DNA of 55,838 nt from Astrocystis sublimbata. Taxonomy: Eukaryota > Ascomycota > Sordariomycetes > Xylariales > Xylariaceae. The DNA lies in NCBI GenBank assembly GCA_022453515.1, contig JAJNNY010000115.1:1-55838 (forward strand), written 5' to 3'. Both the position numbers and the translations under genes were made by a program. The notes beneath the pieces are model-generated. The model was not told where the DNA came from and made no database searches. It was given only the letters and a program-made list of their open reading frames with translations. Within the stretch, counting starts at the first letter, position 1, and every line of letters begins with the position of its first letter. Shown here in pieces: positions 21,382 through 31,991 of this stretch.

Positions 21382-21676
21382 ATGAGAGGCACTACCCTTA
21401 CTCTATTCGTGGCTATTGCCGCAGCTTTGCCATTCGGACCTGGTATGTAGTTAAACTTTGAAGTGTTTAGCAACTTAGCTAGTTCTAACATTTTACCCTG
21501 CGCAAGGCCAACACAAGTCTGCGGGAGATATCGAGCAGCGCGACGGCACTACAGAGTTCGATCCTGACTTTGCTCTCAAGTCAAAGCGCGACGGCACTAC
21601 AGAATTCGATCCCGACTTTGCTCTCAAGTCAAAGCGAGATGGGACTACAGAGTTTGATCCCGACTTCGCTCTTTAG
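21382..21676 (+). CDS. Repeat-type RiPP precursor peptide (Kex2-processed)
   Basis: Two exons, 21382-21442 and 21507-21676, joined phase 1 across a 64-bp intron (GTATGT donor), giving a 76-residue protein. Residues 1-19 are a signal peptide (basic start, hydrophobic core, Ala-rich end). A short leader ending in EQR follows, then three units: DGTTEFDPDFAL plus KSKR, the same again, and a final DGTTEFDPDFAL ending at the stop. KR pairs are classic Kex2 cleavage sites, so secretion-pathway processing would release identical peptides. This layout, beside two UstYa genes, is that of dikaritin precursors (ustiloxin, phomopsin, asperipin types). The repeats are identical in protein but differ at synonymous positions. 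No Tyr is present; Phe and Pro in FDPDF are candidate modification sites (inference). A mating pheromone is a weaker alternative. Confidence 0.88.
21542..21673 (+). repeat. Three in-frame 48-bp precursor repeats
   Basis: Units lie at 21542-21589, 21590-21637 and 21638-21673; the last lacks the KSKR codons. Differences between units fall only at synonymous sites (for example GAG/GAA for Glu, TTC/TTT for Phe, CCT/CCC for Pro), so the peptide is kept while the DNA drifts. Confidence 0.95.
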
Positions 21677-22981
21677 GCCACGCACAACGAAACAAACGGC
21701 ACTTCTATTGCGACGTTGCTCCCTAGGAGCCGCGACGCTAAGTTCCACACAGGAGATTATGCAACTACACTACATTGTCCTATTGTATCATCGTGGTTTA
21801 GGTACTTTTTAACTCGGGCTTAGATCATGTATATGACTTAGTAGCAATGGCTCTCTCTTATTTTTCCATAGCAGTAGCTTGAGGTCGACGTCAATGGCAC
21901 ATACCTTCTTACCTAAGTACATATGTACTTGGCATTCGTTTTAACTCGAAACAATAGCAGATAAAACCAAAGGCTATGATTATTTTCTATTACATCTACT
22001 ATGGTAGAATAACTTGATATGATAGTTCTCTTAAGTTTTCAATGATACTAAGTGATTTAGCTTGATCTTACATATGTATATAATCAGTAGGTAGGTATGG
22101 CCATTGAAAGTTTGAACATCTGACGTGCACTGCCAACGCATCACAGGGGCTGAGACTGGCGCACGGAGGGATTGCATGCTGCAATCAGCGGCCCGATACG
22201 CCCATATGCGGAGGAGACGGGATTGACTGTGCCCCCTGCAAGATGCGCTAAAAAAGTACCTTGCTGCTCTAGCCTGCTTGGCTTGTCGGGCATCTTCCGT
22301 AGGCCCTGTTGAAGTCAGGCGTTGATCAATTGGAGGAAATGAAGTACTGCACCTACCTAGCTAGGTACATAATGTCAGTACTTATGGTGCGAATGTCACA
22401 TGGATCGCGCCTCCTTTCGTGATGTTGATGGCACTCGGGAGAGGCGGCGCTCGCCGCTTACGTCTCACGGCTCACGTCTCACGTCTCACGAGTCACCGAC
22501 GTCGTATCTTGAGACTCCAACTCGAGCAAGATCTCATGTTTACCCAATGGCGACGGACATCTATGAAGGAGCGGGCATGAATTAAAATCACTCATGACGA
22601 CTGCTACGCTGAATTTAGTGTTCTGGATGCTACCAAATGCAGGCTGTGAGTGACCTACATGCCTGCCTGATGCCTTGAGGGTATTGTACTGCGATCTTCG
22701 CATGGATGTGACCCATCCATCCATTGGGGGCCACAGAGAAATCCCGCTGCGTCAGTGGCTGGCTAATGCAGAGTCGGTAGACACCTAGTCATCCAATTCC
22801 GCCTTGCAGCCTTGGTTGTCCAGATACCCGGGATTCGATAAAAACCCTTGACGATATCACAGCCTTGAGGTCGGGGTTGCTCATCACTCACTCACTGCAT
22901 ACTACCTACCGAGTTTCTTCCAAGAGCACCTTTCCCGTTCTTGCAGCCCGATCCACCACTATCGGACGCCTCGTGGTCATC
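21677..22981. other. Intergenic, no supported gene
   Basis: No gene seen. A short tandem array of CTCACG(T/G)-type units lies at about 22459-22492, and CTACCTAGCTAGGTA at about 22353-22367. Confidence 0.5.
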
Positions 22982-23680
22982 ATGCTTTTCTCGCAGAGAC
23001 ATGTCCTTATTTTCGCGATGAGCTTACAGCAAGTACTGGGGCTTCTACGCCCTGTGCACCGGCAGACAACCAATAGCACCGACCAATATCCTCAGGTCAT
23101 ACTAGGGCCCGAGGGTTCTGACCCGTCCACAACCGAATATCAGCTAAACCATGCATCACTCAATACCAATAATCTCACCCGCTCTGTGGACTTTTATACC
23201 AAGGTTTTCGGGCTGCGGGTGATCGCCACACTCCAACTGACCAAACACTTTTCGACTACGTACCTGGGCTATAGTTTCGCGGGGAGGAACGGCACCGGCT
23301 ACATGACCTCTGAGGAGTTGCTTCAGCAAATGCACAACGCCCAAGGCCTTCTAGAGTTGTTGTATCTGGATGCTCCCGACAACGATCTACCCGCGTCGAC
23401 CCAGAACACAAACACGTTCAGTCACATGGGATTTGTTGTTCCGGATACGACAGTCACACAGAAACGACTCGAGGACTTCGGCGCGACCTTCTACAAGAAG
23501 ATTGGGGAGCCCAGCCCGGAGGATGGGCCATACGCGGTGGCAATAAACTTGGTTCGATCCAAGGTTGACCCTACTGAGTTTGCTACCCTCCATGCCACGC
23601 TGAGCAGTGCCCAGAAGTCCTATATTTTTGCAGCCGATCCGGACGGGAACATGCTGGAAATCCTGCCGCAGATGGGATAG
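22982..23680 (+). CDS. Secreted glyoxalase/VOC-superfamily protein
   Basis: Single exon of 232 residues from ATG 22982; the open frame extends upstream only from a TTG. A hydrophobic N-terminus (about residues 1-22) suggests a signal peptide. The rest is a two-module vicinal-oxygen-chelate fold like lactoylglutathione lyase, with the four metal ligands in the right places: His57 (LNHASL), Glu125 (GLLELLY), His148 (FSHMGF) and Glu226 (NMLEILP). Glyoxalase I detoxifies methylglyoxal with glutathione, normally in the cytosol; a secreted version is unusual and may have another substrate. It lies 1.3 kb downstream of the RiPP precursor on the same strand, so membership of that cluster is possible but unproven. 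Confidence 0.85.
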   Translation: MLFSQRHVLIFAMSLQQVLGLLRPVHRQTTNSTDQYPQVILGPEGSDPSTTEYQLNHASLNTNNLTRSVDFYTKVFGLRVIATLQLTKHFSTTYLGYSFAGRNGTGYMTSEELLQQMHNAQGLLELLYLDAPDNDLPASTQNTNTFSHMGFVVPDTTVTQKRLEDFGATFYKKIGEPSPEDGPYAVAINLVRSKVDPTEFATLHATLSSAQKSYIFAADPDGNMLEILPQMG

Positions 23681-24928
23681 TTGATCATGTCGATCCCTGT
23701 GGAGGTTGCAGGTTGCACTAGGCAGCTGCTAGCTCCTAAACAGCTCTTACAGGCGAGACAGGTATGTAGAGCCTCATGCAGGCTACTGGACTGTGTGGAT
23801 TGATCACAACAAGCGAGAAGGGGCTAGCCTTGGAAATATGGGATGTATGTAAAAGGAAACGTCATATCTATGTACCTTAGGGAGCTCGGGAGGTAGTGAA
23901 AAGCTGGAGTTCAAAAGGGTGTTGTACCCCTGGCAGGTGTGTCTGCAGAGACCTTACCTACGCTATCTCGGCTATCAAGGCTTTTGACAGAATAAAGTTG
24001 ACACCTGACCCAGTCTTTTACCCCCACAGTACATCTTGGCAGTAAGGACTAGAATTGTATTTCTGAAGCTTTTCATATCATTCTAGCAATTTTTGAACAT
24101 CTATATACTGCGTGAGTAAGTATAAGCGAAGTCTTCGTTATCTTGCTTTATATGAGAGAAAACAGACTGTCAGTTAAGCATGTGGTAGACTTTTCACAAT
24201 CCTTGGAATATGAGGCTATAGGTAAACAGAGTACGGAAATGCGCAGGGGCTGACATAGGGTGATAGGTCACTTTAGGGGGTCTGCCAAGAAGGGGTAGTA
24301 TGTGTAGGGAAGTACCTCAATAGAAGTACCTACTAAGCAGGTACCTCCTATACCTAAAGCAGTGCTTACAAGGATCCTAAAAAATGACCAAAACAACTCA
24401 TCCAATGGCGCACTGGGCAGGTAGGCATCGGACCAACTCGTCATTTGTGTATGGCCATTGGCAGACGTCCTCACTCTAAGTTCCCGTCGCTGATTTCTTG
24501 GGGTGCAACTTGGATCTTCACCTCAATGTAGGTAGGTAATGTTGTACTGGTCAGGACATGAATATTGAGCCCTCTCCGCGGGGACGCGCCTCTGTCGCAG
24601 GCGATGGCACTCCGGGTCAGCAAGGCAGTCTTTATGCATGTATATTGGCCCCCAAGACCATGGAGGGGACGTGCATCCTGTTCTGTCCCCCAACTAAGTG
24701 ATGGGTTACATCTCTGATGTAATTCGATAGAAAACAAAGGTTGGGGGCCGTGTTCGCCGCAACCCTCCTGTCTGCCTAGTTACTTCTACCTACTTACCTA
24801 CTCACCACACCAGCCTTTACTCCCTTCCACAGACTGCCCATAAAAGAAAGCCTTCATATCACTCCGGTGACGAGAGACTCCGGCAACTCGCAGAGTCTCA
24901 TACATACCACCTCTAGACCTCACGCGCC
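23681..24928. other. Intergenic, no supported gene
   Basis: Holds several CTACCTA/GGTAGGTA motifs near 24308-24350, 24528-24540 and 24785-24800. No gene seen; the last few hundred bases are presumably the promoter of the next monooxygenase. Confidence 0.5.
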
Positions 24929-26251
24929 ATGTCTCGACCCATTCGCGTCGCCATATCGGGTGGCGGCCTAGCTGGCGCGTCATTGATGCAAGCTCTATTC
25001 CGCTACCCTCACCTCGATGTCCATGTCTTCGAGTCAGCTTCGGCCTTCAAGGAAGCTGGCCTAGCTATCGGCATCACTCGGAACGCCCAGGCCGCACTCG
25101 ATCTTCTTGGCCCTCCAGCCCCTGAGCTTCTGAAGCGTTCCGGAGCTGTTCCTATGGCAGGCGTACGCTTCATGATCGCCCAGGGCGAGGGGGCAGGCCA
25201 AGTCATCAATGAAGTTGACCATTCCTCAGGCGAGCGTCTCACTAGTATCATCCATCGCGCCGAATACCTGCAGCAGCTGTTGGCCGATGTTCCAAAAGAA
25301 CGGCTGCACGCTTCCAAGAAACTCGAGAGTATCAAACAGAATCCCGACGGCTCTGTTACGCTACACTTTGCCGATGGGACAAACCACGAGTGCGATATTC
25401 TTGTGGGTGCCGACGGTATCCATAGTACAGTACGGAAAGTCTTGCTCGGCGAGGACGACCCCGCAGCACACCCGAGAAACACAGGTGTTTGGCTAGTAAT
25501 GAGCCTCCAGCCTTTTGCAAAGGCTCAAGCTATCATGGGTGAGGAGCTCGTCGCTTCTGGCGATGCGCGTGAGTACTCTTGGGTTGGGGAAGGCACGTAT
25601 ATCCTACATAATCTGCTTAGCGACGGGCAATTGGTCCAGTTTGTCATCGCCTCAAGCGACGACGAAGCCGAGGCATCATCTCAATGGCGTCGGACCGTTC
25701 GCGCGGATGAGATTAAAAAGCTATATGCCGAATGGCCGACGAATCTCCGGCAAGCCGTTGACGAGGTATGGGCTCGACCTTAAAACAAGATGACTTATGC
25801 TGATAGCAAATAGCTACTTTGCCAGGAGCCCGAGCAACAGGGCATGTACCTTTGGGAGCACCTGCCAGCCCGCACCTACGCTTCCGGGCCCCTTTGTTTG
25901 ATGGGGGATGCCGCCCATGCTACGACACCTTGGCACGGCTCTGGCGGTGGTATGTCTGTCGAAGACAGTCTTATTCTATCCACGCTACTGGGGCGCGCAA
26001 GATCACCAATTGAGGCTCAAGCCGCTCTCAAGGCCTATGATCATGTTCGCCGCCCTCGCACCCAACGGATTGTTGAATCTAGTCGCGTCACGGGCATGAT
26101 GCTTCTGGGCAAAGGAGGGCAGACCGGTATGGAAATGAAGAAGTCGGGAAATCTACTTCCAAGGTGGGACTTTATCTTGGACCTTGACATGCTGGAACAT
26201 CGCAACCAGGCCATACAAAAGATGCTGGATGAGTTGGCTGTCTCGGCCTAG
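24929..26251 (+). CDS. FAD-dependent monooxygenase, salicylate-hydroxylase-like
   Basis: Two exons, 24929-25765 and 25814-26251 (phase 0), 424 residues. An alternative acceptor at 25825 would drop four residues. Motifs: VAISGGGLAGAS for the FAD-binding fold, VFESA, LVGADGIHSTVRK (DG motif) and LMGDAAHATTPWHG (GD motif). The length matches group A aromatic hydroxylases. The protein is a relative of the one at 12750-14257, sharing motif spacing, but introns fall at different places. Two such genes flank the UstYa/precursor core on either side. Flavin monooxygenases do act in some dikaritin pathways, so a tailoring role is plausible; an independent aromatic-catabolic role is equally possible. 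Confidence 0.87.
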
Positions 26252-27548
26252 CACAGAAACCATTCGCTTCGCCAACAAACCTCTAGAATCTAGTAGTAGG
26301 ATAGTTGAGCAATATTCAAGTCCAGGAGAGGATTTTTCTTTCATCGCAAACGAGCAACCTGTGTTCTGCTCTGCAGCTACTATGTGGCTGGTCATAGTCC
26401 GCAACAGATTGAAGCTAGGCTTTTTGAATATACGATCAAACACTCAAGCAATGCAAATTATTAGATCTAAAATGTGTAATATTCAAATGCATTCATTACT
26501 GGGAACATGCCATGAAGGCATTGATTCGTGGGTGGGAAACGGTATATCTCATGTTAACCGACTCTATTGCCCATGACTGTAATCTCTCCTTGTCTGTGAT
26601 CTTGCAGCAGATGGCTCACGGCTAACGGAATCATCTGCACACCCAAAACCATGTAGGAGTCGGCATGCAACGTGTGGTGGGCATGGTGGCTTGGGAATGC
26701 AGCCGGGAGTGTATCTATTAACAAGGCGCACCGCATAATCAAAGGCAAAAAACTGAATCGCGAATCGCCGATGTGGCGCTACTTCCTACTAAGTCCTGAA
26801 GATCATGAACACTTCTCGCCTCCCGATTGGTTTCTTTTCGTACGGAAGCGGTAGCATCTGGCACGCGGGCTGATCTCTATTGCCTGTCATCCGTGATTTT
26901 GGGGACCGCCCCCAACAGCAGCCTCATCCGCTGTAGCTTATGTGCGGGACTTAGCGGCACTTGTTCTGCCTACCACCTGCCTAGGTAGGTGATAGAATCC
27001 CGAGATACAGTAATTATCAAGTCCGCGCAGCCAGTGCTCTGTTTTTCCTCGGCATACCTAGGTAGGCAGCAAGATCCACTGACGTTGCACTGAGGAAACC
27101 GGTACGCAAACACCTCTTAGATGGGCCCTCAGGAGGGCCCTATATTGTGTTGCATCTGCTTGAGAAAATCTACCCGTATTTGGCAGTATGTTGCGCATTG
27201 TCAGGAGGGCCTTTGGATTAATTTTAGAAGCTCCTGCTCAATGCTGATCATCGAATACCTGATTCATACCATCATGCATACTACTAAGTACTTAGTCACG
27301 AAGAACTTGCAAAGCCTGCTGAATTGTTTGGGGGCCGCATCTTAAGGGTTTGAATGTTCATTACCACATTGAACACTGACAGTCTGACATCTCCCACAGC
27401 ACCACTCCGAGTAAGCGCTACACATACAACCGTCTGACTGCTCCCGACCTTTAGCTTTTCTCAATTTTCCCTCATCCTCTCGTCTTCTTGGATAGAAGAT
27501 ATAGTAATTCCCCAAGAAAGAGCACAAGCTCTACGATTCAGCGACATC
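26252..27548. other. Intergenic, no supported gene
   Basis: No coding signal. It contains GCCTAGGTAGGT at 26979-26990, TACCTAGGTAGGC at 27055-27067 and a small hairpin GGGCCCT-CAGG-AGGGCCC near 27123-27140. Confidence 0.5.
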
Positions 27549-29057
27549 ATGGAACCCGATACAGCAACATACGTTACCAAGAGCAGCCTGACTGCGATTG
27601 GGGTTCTCTTTCCGGTGCTCGGCTTGCTCGCCCTCACAGCACGTTTTTACTCATGGCGACACAAGCCCAGGGAGCTCGCAACTGATGATGTCCTAATATT
27701 GCCCGCTGCCGTGAGTAGAATAACTCATTATCTTGAGTGAAAACACCAAGCCTGCTCTGGAGCTGACGCGGCTTCCAGTTTCTTGACATCGCTGCTGGTG
27801 TTGCCATCATCATAGGTGCGAATCGTTACCCGAGGCCGACGTATTTGAAGGGGCATTGTCTTACAGAGAGGCACAGGCGCACAGTTGAACATCATAGGCG
27901 GACATTCGCTACCAATGATCACTGAAACCGAACAGGTTCAACTCGGCAAGGTTGTTTTTGCTTACAGTTCTAGTGTTATCCGATCAAAAGACTGATTATC
28001 TTTCTCTAGTTCGAATATGCCTTCTGGATTGGCCATGTACTCGCAACTGGTGCAATCAAGTTGACAATCTTATCGCTTTTCCGTATTTTATTCGGCGGTG
28101 AGTTGTTGCGATGGACGATGACGCATGCTCGTGAAGGCTAGCACTAACCTTCAGCCCTTCACGTAGGACGGTCATATTGGACTCCCTTTGATTATTCCAA
28201 CTGGACACTTATCACACTTGTCTCTCTTTGGACCACCGTGTTCTTCTTCTTCGAGATCCTAGCATGCGGGTCACATCCTGAGGCCAGTTGGTCTAGCCTT
28301 GCCTCATTGCGTAACGACTGTGTGGACACATTTGGGCTCCAGACCGGCGGTGCAGTGTTCAGTTGGGTTTTAGATCTTGCCATCTTCATCGAACCTCTTC
28401 TAATGGTACACTCCCATGTTTCGCCGAACAACAACAGACTTTTGACATGTACTAGATTCGGACATTGAACATGACCTTCAAAAGAAAGGTGCAGGCATCT
28501 CTAGTCTTTCTTGGAAGTGGCTTGTAGGTTCAGTAATCGATATCTTTGATCTATATACACGACTGAAATAGAACCAGTGCTGTCATAGCAGGTCTTCTGC
28601 GATTAATTCCGTGGGTCCAAATCAAGATTCAAGACCTGACGCATCCGATCATCACGGTTGTTGCAACGAACCTAGAAATCGCGGATCAGGAAGGTAACGG
28701 CACCCGCTCAACGGGAAACTTCCACGCTGACCTAATTTCTTAGCCATCGTTTCGATTGTCCTGTTCTGGACGTACATTGAGATAGGGACTGGATTTCTGG
28801 TCGCTTGTCTGCCTCGAAGTGCCTGGCTCTTTGACAAGCTATCACTTCGTCCTATCGTCAAGAGACTTCGCTCAATTCCCTCGATGAAGTCTCTCCACTT
28901 GTGGGATCGTACATCCTCCCAACAGAACGAACGCAGCACAAAGCCCTCTCAAGAGGAGGCCTCCAACAACAGTATGGAAATGTCGAACCAGTACTATTAT
29001 CCTGGACATTCAGACGCGGTTAGCTGGAGTAAGGTCTCGACCTACAACCACGTCTAA
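27549..29057 (+). CDS. Fungal rhodopsin-domain 7TM membrane protein 1
   Basis: Eight exons: 27549-27710, 27779-27815, 27871-27950, 28010-28097, 28167-28405, 28456-28523, 28578-28693 and 28744-29057, together 367 residues with every phase matching. The product has about seven hydrophobic helices. It shows the features of the large fungal rhodopsin-domain/PTH11-related family: DDV after helix 1, an LTILSLFRILF helix, WTPFDYSNWTLITLV, the cysteine-bearing loop, and a helix near the C-terminus with YIEIGTGFLVACLP. A polar Ser/Gln-rich cytosolic tail follows. Members act as putative receptors or have unknown roles; no ligand can be deduced. Exons 2 and 3 are short, so their exact ends are the least certain part. 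Confidence 0.78.
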
Positions 29058-30482
29058 CCTTTGAACTGGATGACAAGACGAAGCAGAGGACGAAGTAGGC
29101 GACGCTTGCCAGCCTCTCAATGAACGCCGTAAAAATAGCTCTCTTGGCGGGTCCTCTGTGCTCAGGCGCCACGTCTTGAGCTCGCCGTCTTATCCAAAAT
29201 GCATTGATCCCGTGCAATAGCCCCCTGAGCATGCAACTATTGAACTTGCGACAGTGAGCATTGCCCGAAGACATCCTGCAATCCATTGTTTGCTGGGACG
29301 AATAACTCGAACCTGTTCTTCCTATGCTGTCTAGGCGGTACTCACTGCTTACCCATATCTCGATGTTTTTCGGAAGACAACAGTCCGACTTGCTGGTTTT
29401 TAACCTGATGCATTTCAAGCGCACTACAACATCCTTCCTGCAATCCTTCAGCAGGCTCTGCGTTAACGCTCACCGATCACCAACCTTGAAGTTCTGACCA
29501 TGCCAATTTGATTGGCTGAGCATCATGAACAAGCGAAAGCTGAGAAATGAGTGGCGTATTGACGCCACATCGGGACATATACGGCAGGTGAGGAGATGAC
29601 CTGTCGCATGTAGTGCTGACCGGTTCTCAGCGCCAGCAAGCCACCTCCACCAAATGTGAACTGGGGGGCGGGGTGCAGGGTGCGGGGAACGCTTGATCAT
29701 GTCATTCGAGGAGAGCAGAAGTTTACAGCGTTCTCAGCAGGGGACGAGGTGGTAATTAGCTGTGATAGTTGCTACATAGAATGACAGGTCTTCTTATAGT
29801 CCATGAGATAACAAGACCACACACACATTTCTTTCAGTTTGCCGACCTCACATCAGCCATGAGTATATTCTCGCAGTCCCATGCACGCGCCTACCGCCAT
29901 GGTGTCTCGGCAACCTTTCCGGAATACGGTCTGATCCAATCATGCCCGGTCGCATAAGCTGACAACGTGTGTACTGGTGCTAATATTGTCTGCTAAAATA
30001 GTATACTTCCGCATTTTCTGGGGTAACACGGCGTCTGTAGGATCGGTGTCTTCCACATGAATCAATCTCGACAACATAGGGCTTTCCTGTGCACGATGGG
30101 AGCTCGCTTAAATCACCGAGCCCTAGCTGGTAGGAGCCAAAGACCAAAGTTGGCTTGTAACTTGACGGGAACTCGCATCTCATTGAACGCCATATTTTCC
30201 GAGGACGCGGGGATAGGTTGCATTCTGGCATGCGACGGAGGGAACTCTCGAATGATGAGAGAGGCATTCCTAGACTCTAGGTAGGAGGTGCGTCGCTTAT
30301 TGCTTTCCTGTCACGCTCATTCAACTCATCGTCGATTACACTTCATGCCATATAATATACAATTGACCTCGCCGTGAGCTCAATTCCTCAACTGGCTAGG
30401 TGTCACCAACGACAAACCCGAACATCATACGCGCCTCTGTACACCCAGCAATTGACCAAGGCCCTTTCAGTGCGACCCCAGA
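29058..30482. other. Intergenic between two 7TM genes
   Basis: No supported gene. A frame on the minus strand (29020-29424) lacks motifs and overlaps the end of the upstream gene, so I left it out. Positions 29519-29634 resemble 17230-17332. Confidence 0.5.
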
Positions 30483-31891
30483 ATGGACATCGACCCGTAC
30501 CACACACCCGCGCTTCTGCCGCCCGAAGGCGTCGAGTCCCGGTTTCAAGACTACTATCCCGTCCGAGGCTCCCAGATCGCATTGGCGACGTTTCTGTTGA
30601 CACTGTCTACGGGCGGCGTACTCGCTAGATCCTACACGCGGGCTCGCCTTCTGAATCAGTTCGACTTAAGTGATTGTTAGTATCTAGTTGTACTGATTGA
30701 TATATATATGAATGGCTAACGAAGCTTAAAGGGTCTCTTATACTCGCTTTGGTAAGATTATCGCTTCTTTATGTCGTACAAGATGATCACAACCGCCGAC
30801 TAACTATTGGCAATAGCTTCTGTTTGCAGCTTTCACTGCGTTGAAGCTTGTCGCGAACACTTATGGACAGGGGCATCATCAGTGGGATGTCAACCTCGTC
30901 TCCATCCAAGGTTTCCTGTTGGTGAGTTTGTTCTCTTTCAATCAAGCTCATTTCGCGAGAGAATGTATGCTTCTCAGAGAATCATCTCATACCACCAATC
31001 CATCACGACATCATAATCACTGCACTAACTAAACTCGTCCTTCCCATCCAGTTCCAAAACCTCGTCGAAACCACCTACTGCCCAACCATGCTCTTCGCCA
31101 AATACACGGTCCTGCGGCAGATCGAGCTGATCTTCTACAAGCACCAGCACAAGCGGTTCGCCTCTCGGCTGATCTGGGTTCTGATCTGGGCGAACACGAT
31201 CTTCTACGTGACGATATTCTTCACCTTCCTCTTCGCCTGCGTCCCGCGCGCCAAGATAGTGAACCCGACCGTCGCGGGGCACTGCATAGATTCGAAGGCC
31301 AGCGTCCTCGCGACGAGCGTCATCAACGTCATCTCCGACATCACGATCCTCATCATCCCGCTCGTGGCCGTGTGGCAGCTGCACCTGCGCCCCAAGACTA
31401 AGTTCGGCATTTCGGTCGTCTTTGCGGTTGGCATCTTGTATGTGATGTCATTCCCATGTGCACCTCACTTTACTTGCGACCCTCGCTAATCATCGTGAAT
31501 TTACGCAAGTGCCACCATCGCATGCATTGTCCGTCTGTACTACGGCGTGGTGTTGACCCTCAACGAGGACGGCACTTGGCTCATCGAGAGCGTCGGTACC
31601 TGGGCGTAAGGCCTCCGTTTCAGATTTCTGTCCAAGCCATCTTCCATCTCTCGTGCTGACCTGATATAATGCGATTGTAGGATGGTAGAGTTTGCGACGG
31701 TCATCCTCGTCGCCTGCTTCCCCTTGTTCCCGCGCCTCTACAAGCACCTTATGAACCGCGACAACGACGCCCCTGTCGAGTTGGTTGACGACTACGATAG
31801 CAACAAGAAGTCGAGTCACATGCCGCGGCCACGGACGCCGATGTTCGGTGGCGAAGGTGGAAATAGTGAGACACAGTTATATCAGGTGTGA
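30483..31891 (+). CDS. Fungal rhodopsin-domain 7TM membrane protein 2
   Basis: Six exons: 30483-30675, 30732-30751, 30817-30921, 31052-31437, 31510-31605 and 31681-31891, giving 336 residues in frame. Helices are evident (QIALATFLLTL; SLILALLLFAAFTALKLV; RLIWVLIWANTIFYVTIFF; VINVISDITILIIPLVAVW; VEFATVILVACFPLF). CVPRAKIVNPTVAGHCID and the DITILIIP-W-LHL signature are typical of the fungal rhodopsin-domain family. The tail is polar. Exon 2 is only 20 bp, chosen because it links two hydrophobic stretches in frame. The second such gene in 4.3 kb, on the same strand as the first, but the two are diverged. It ends ~100 bp from the convergent HET gene. Confidence 0.8.
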
Positions 31892-31991
31892 AATTGTGGG
31901 TGGCATTCTACTTCGTTGTCATTATTGTCATACCAGTGTACAAGAGTGTTTCATGTATTGCGAACCAGTCCCCCAGTGTGCTTATAAATGT

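Noticed and set aside
21542..21673. CRISPR-like direct repeats
   Set aside because: The repeats are in-frame coding units with synonymous differences and no unique spacers, in a eukaryote.
21382..21676. Alpha-factor-like mating pheromone precursor
   Set aside because: The layout (signal, KR-separated repeats) is similar, but the repeat bears no resemblance to the Trp/Cys-containing Pezizomycotina pheromones, and it is beside UstYa-like genes. Kept only as a weak alternative.
29020..29424. 134-residue minus-strand frame
   Set aside because: It has no recognisable domain, is Cys/Arg/Ser-rich by composition only, and overlaps the 3' end of a well-supported gene.
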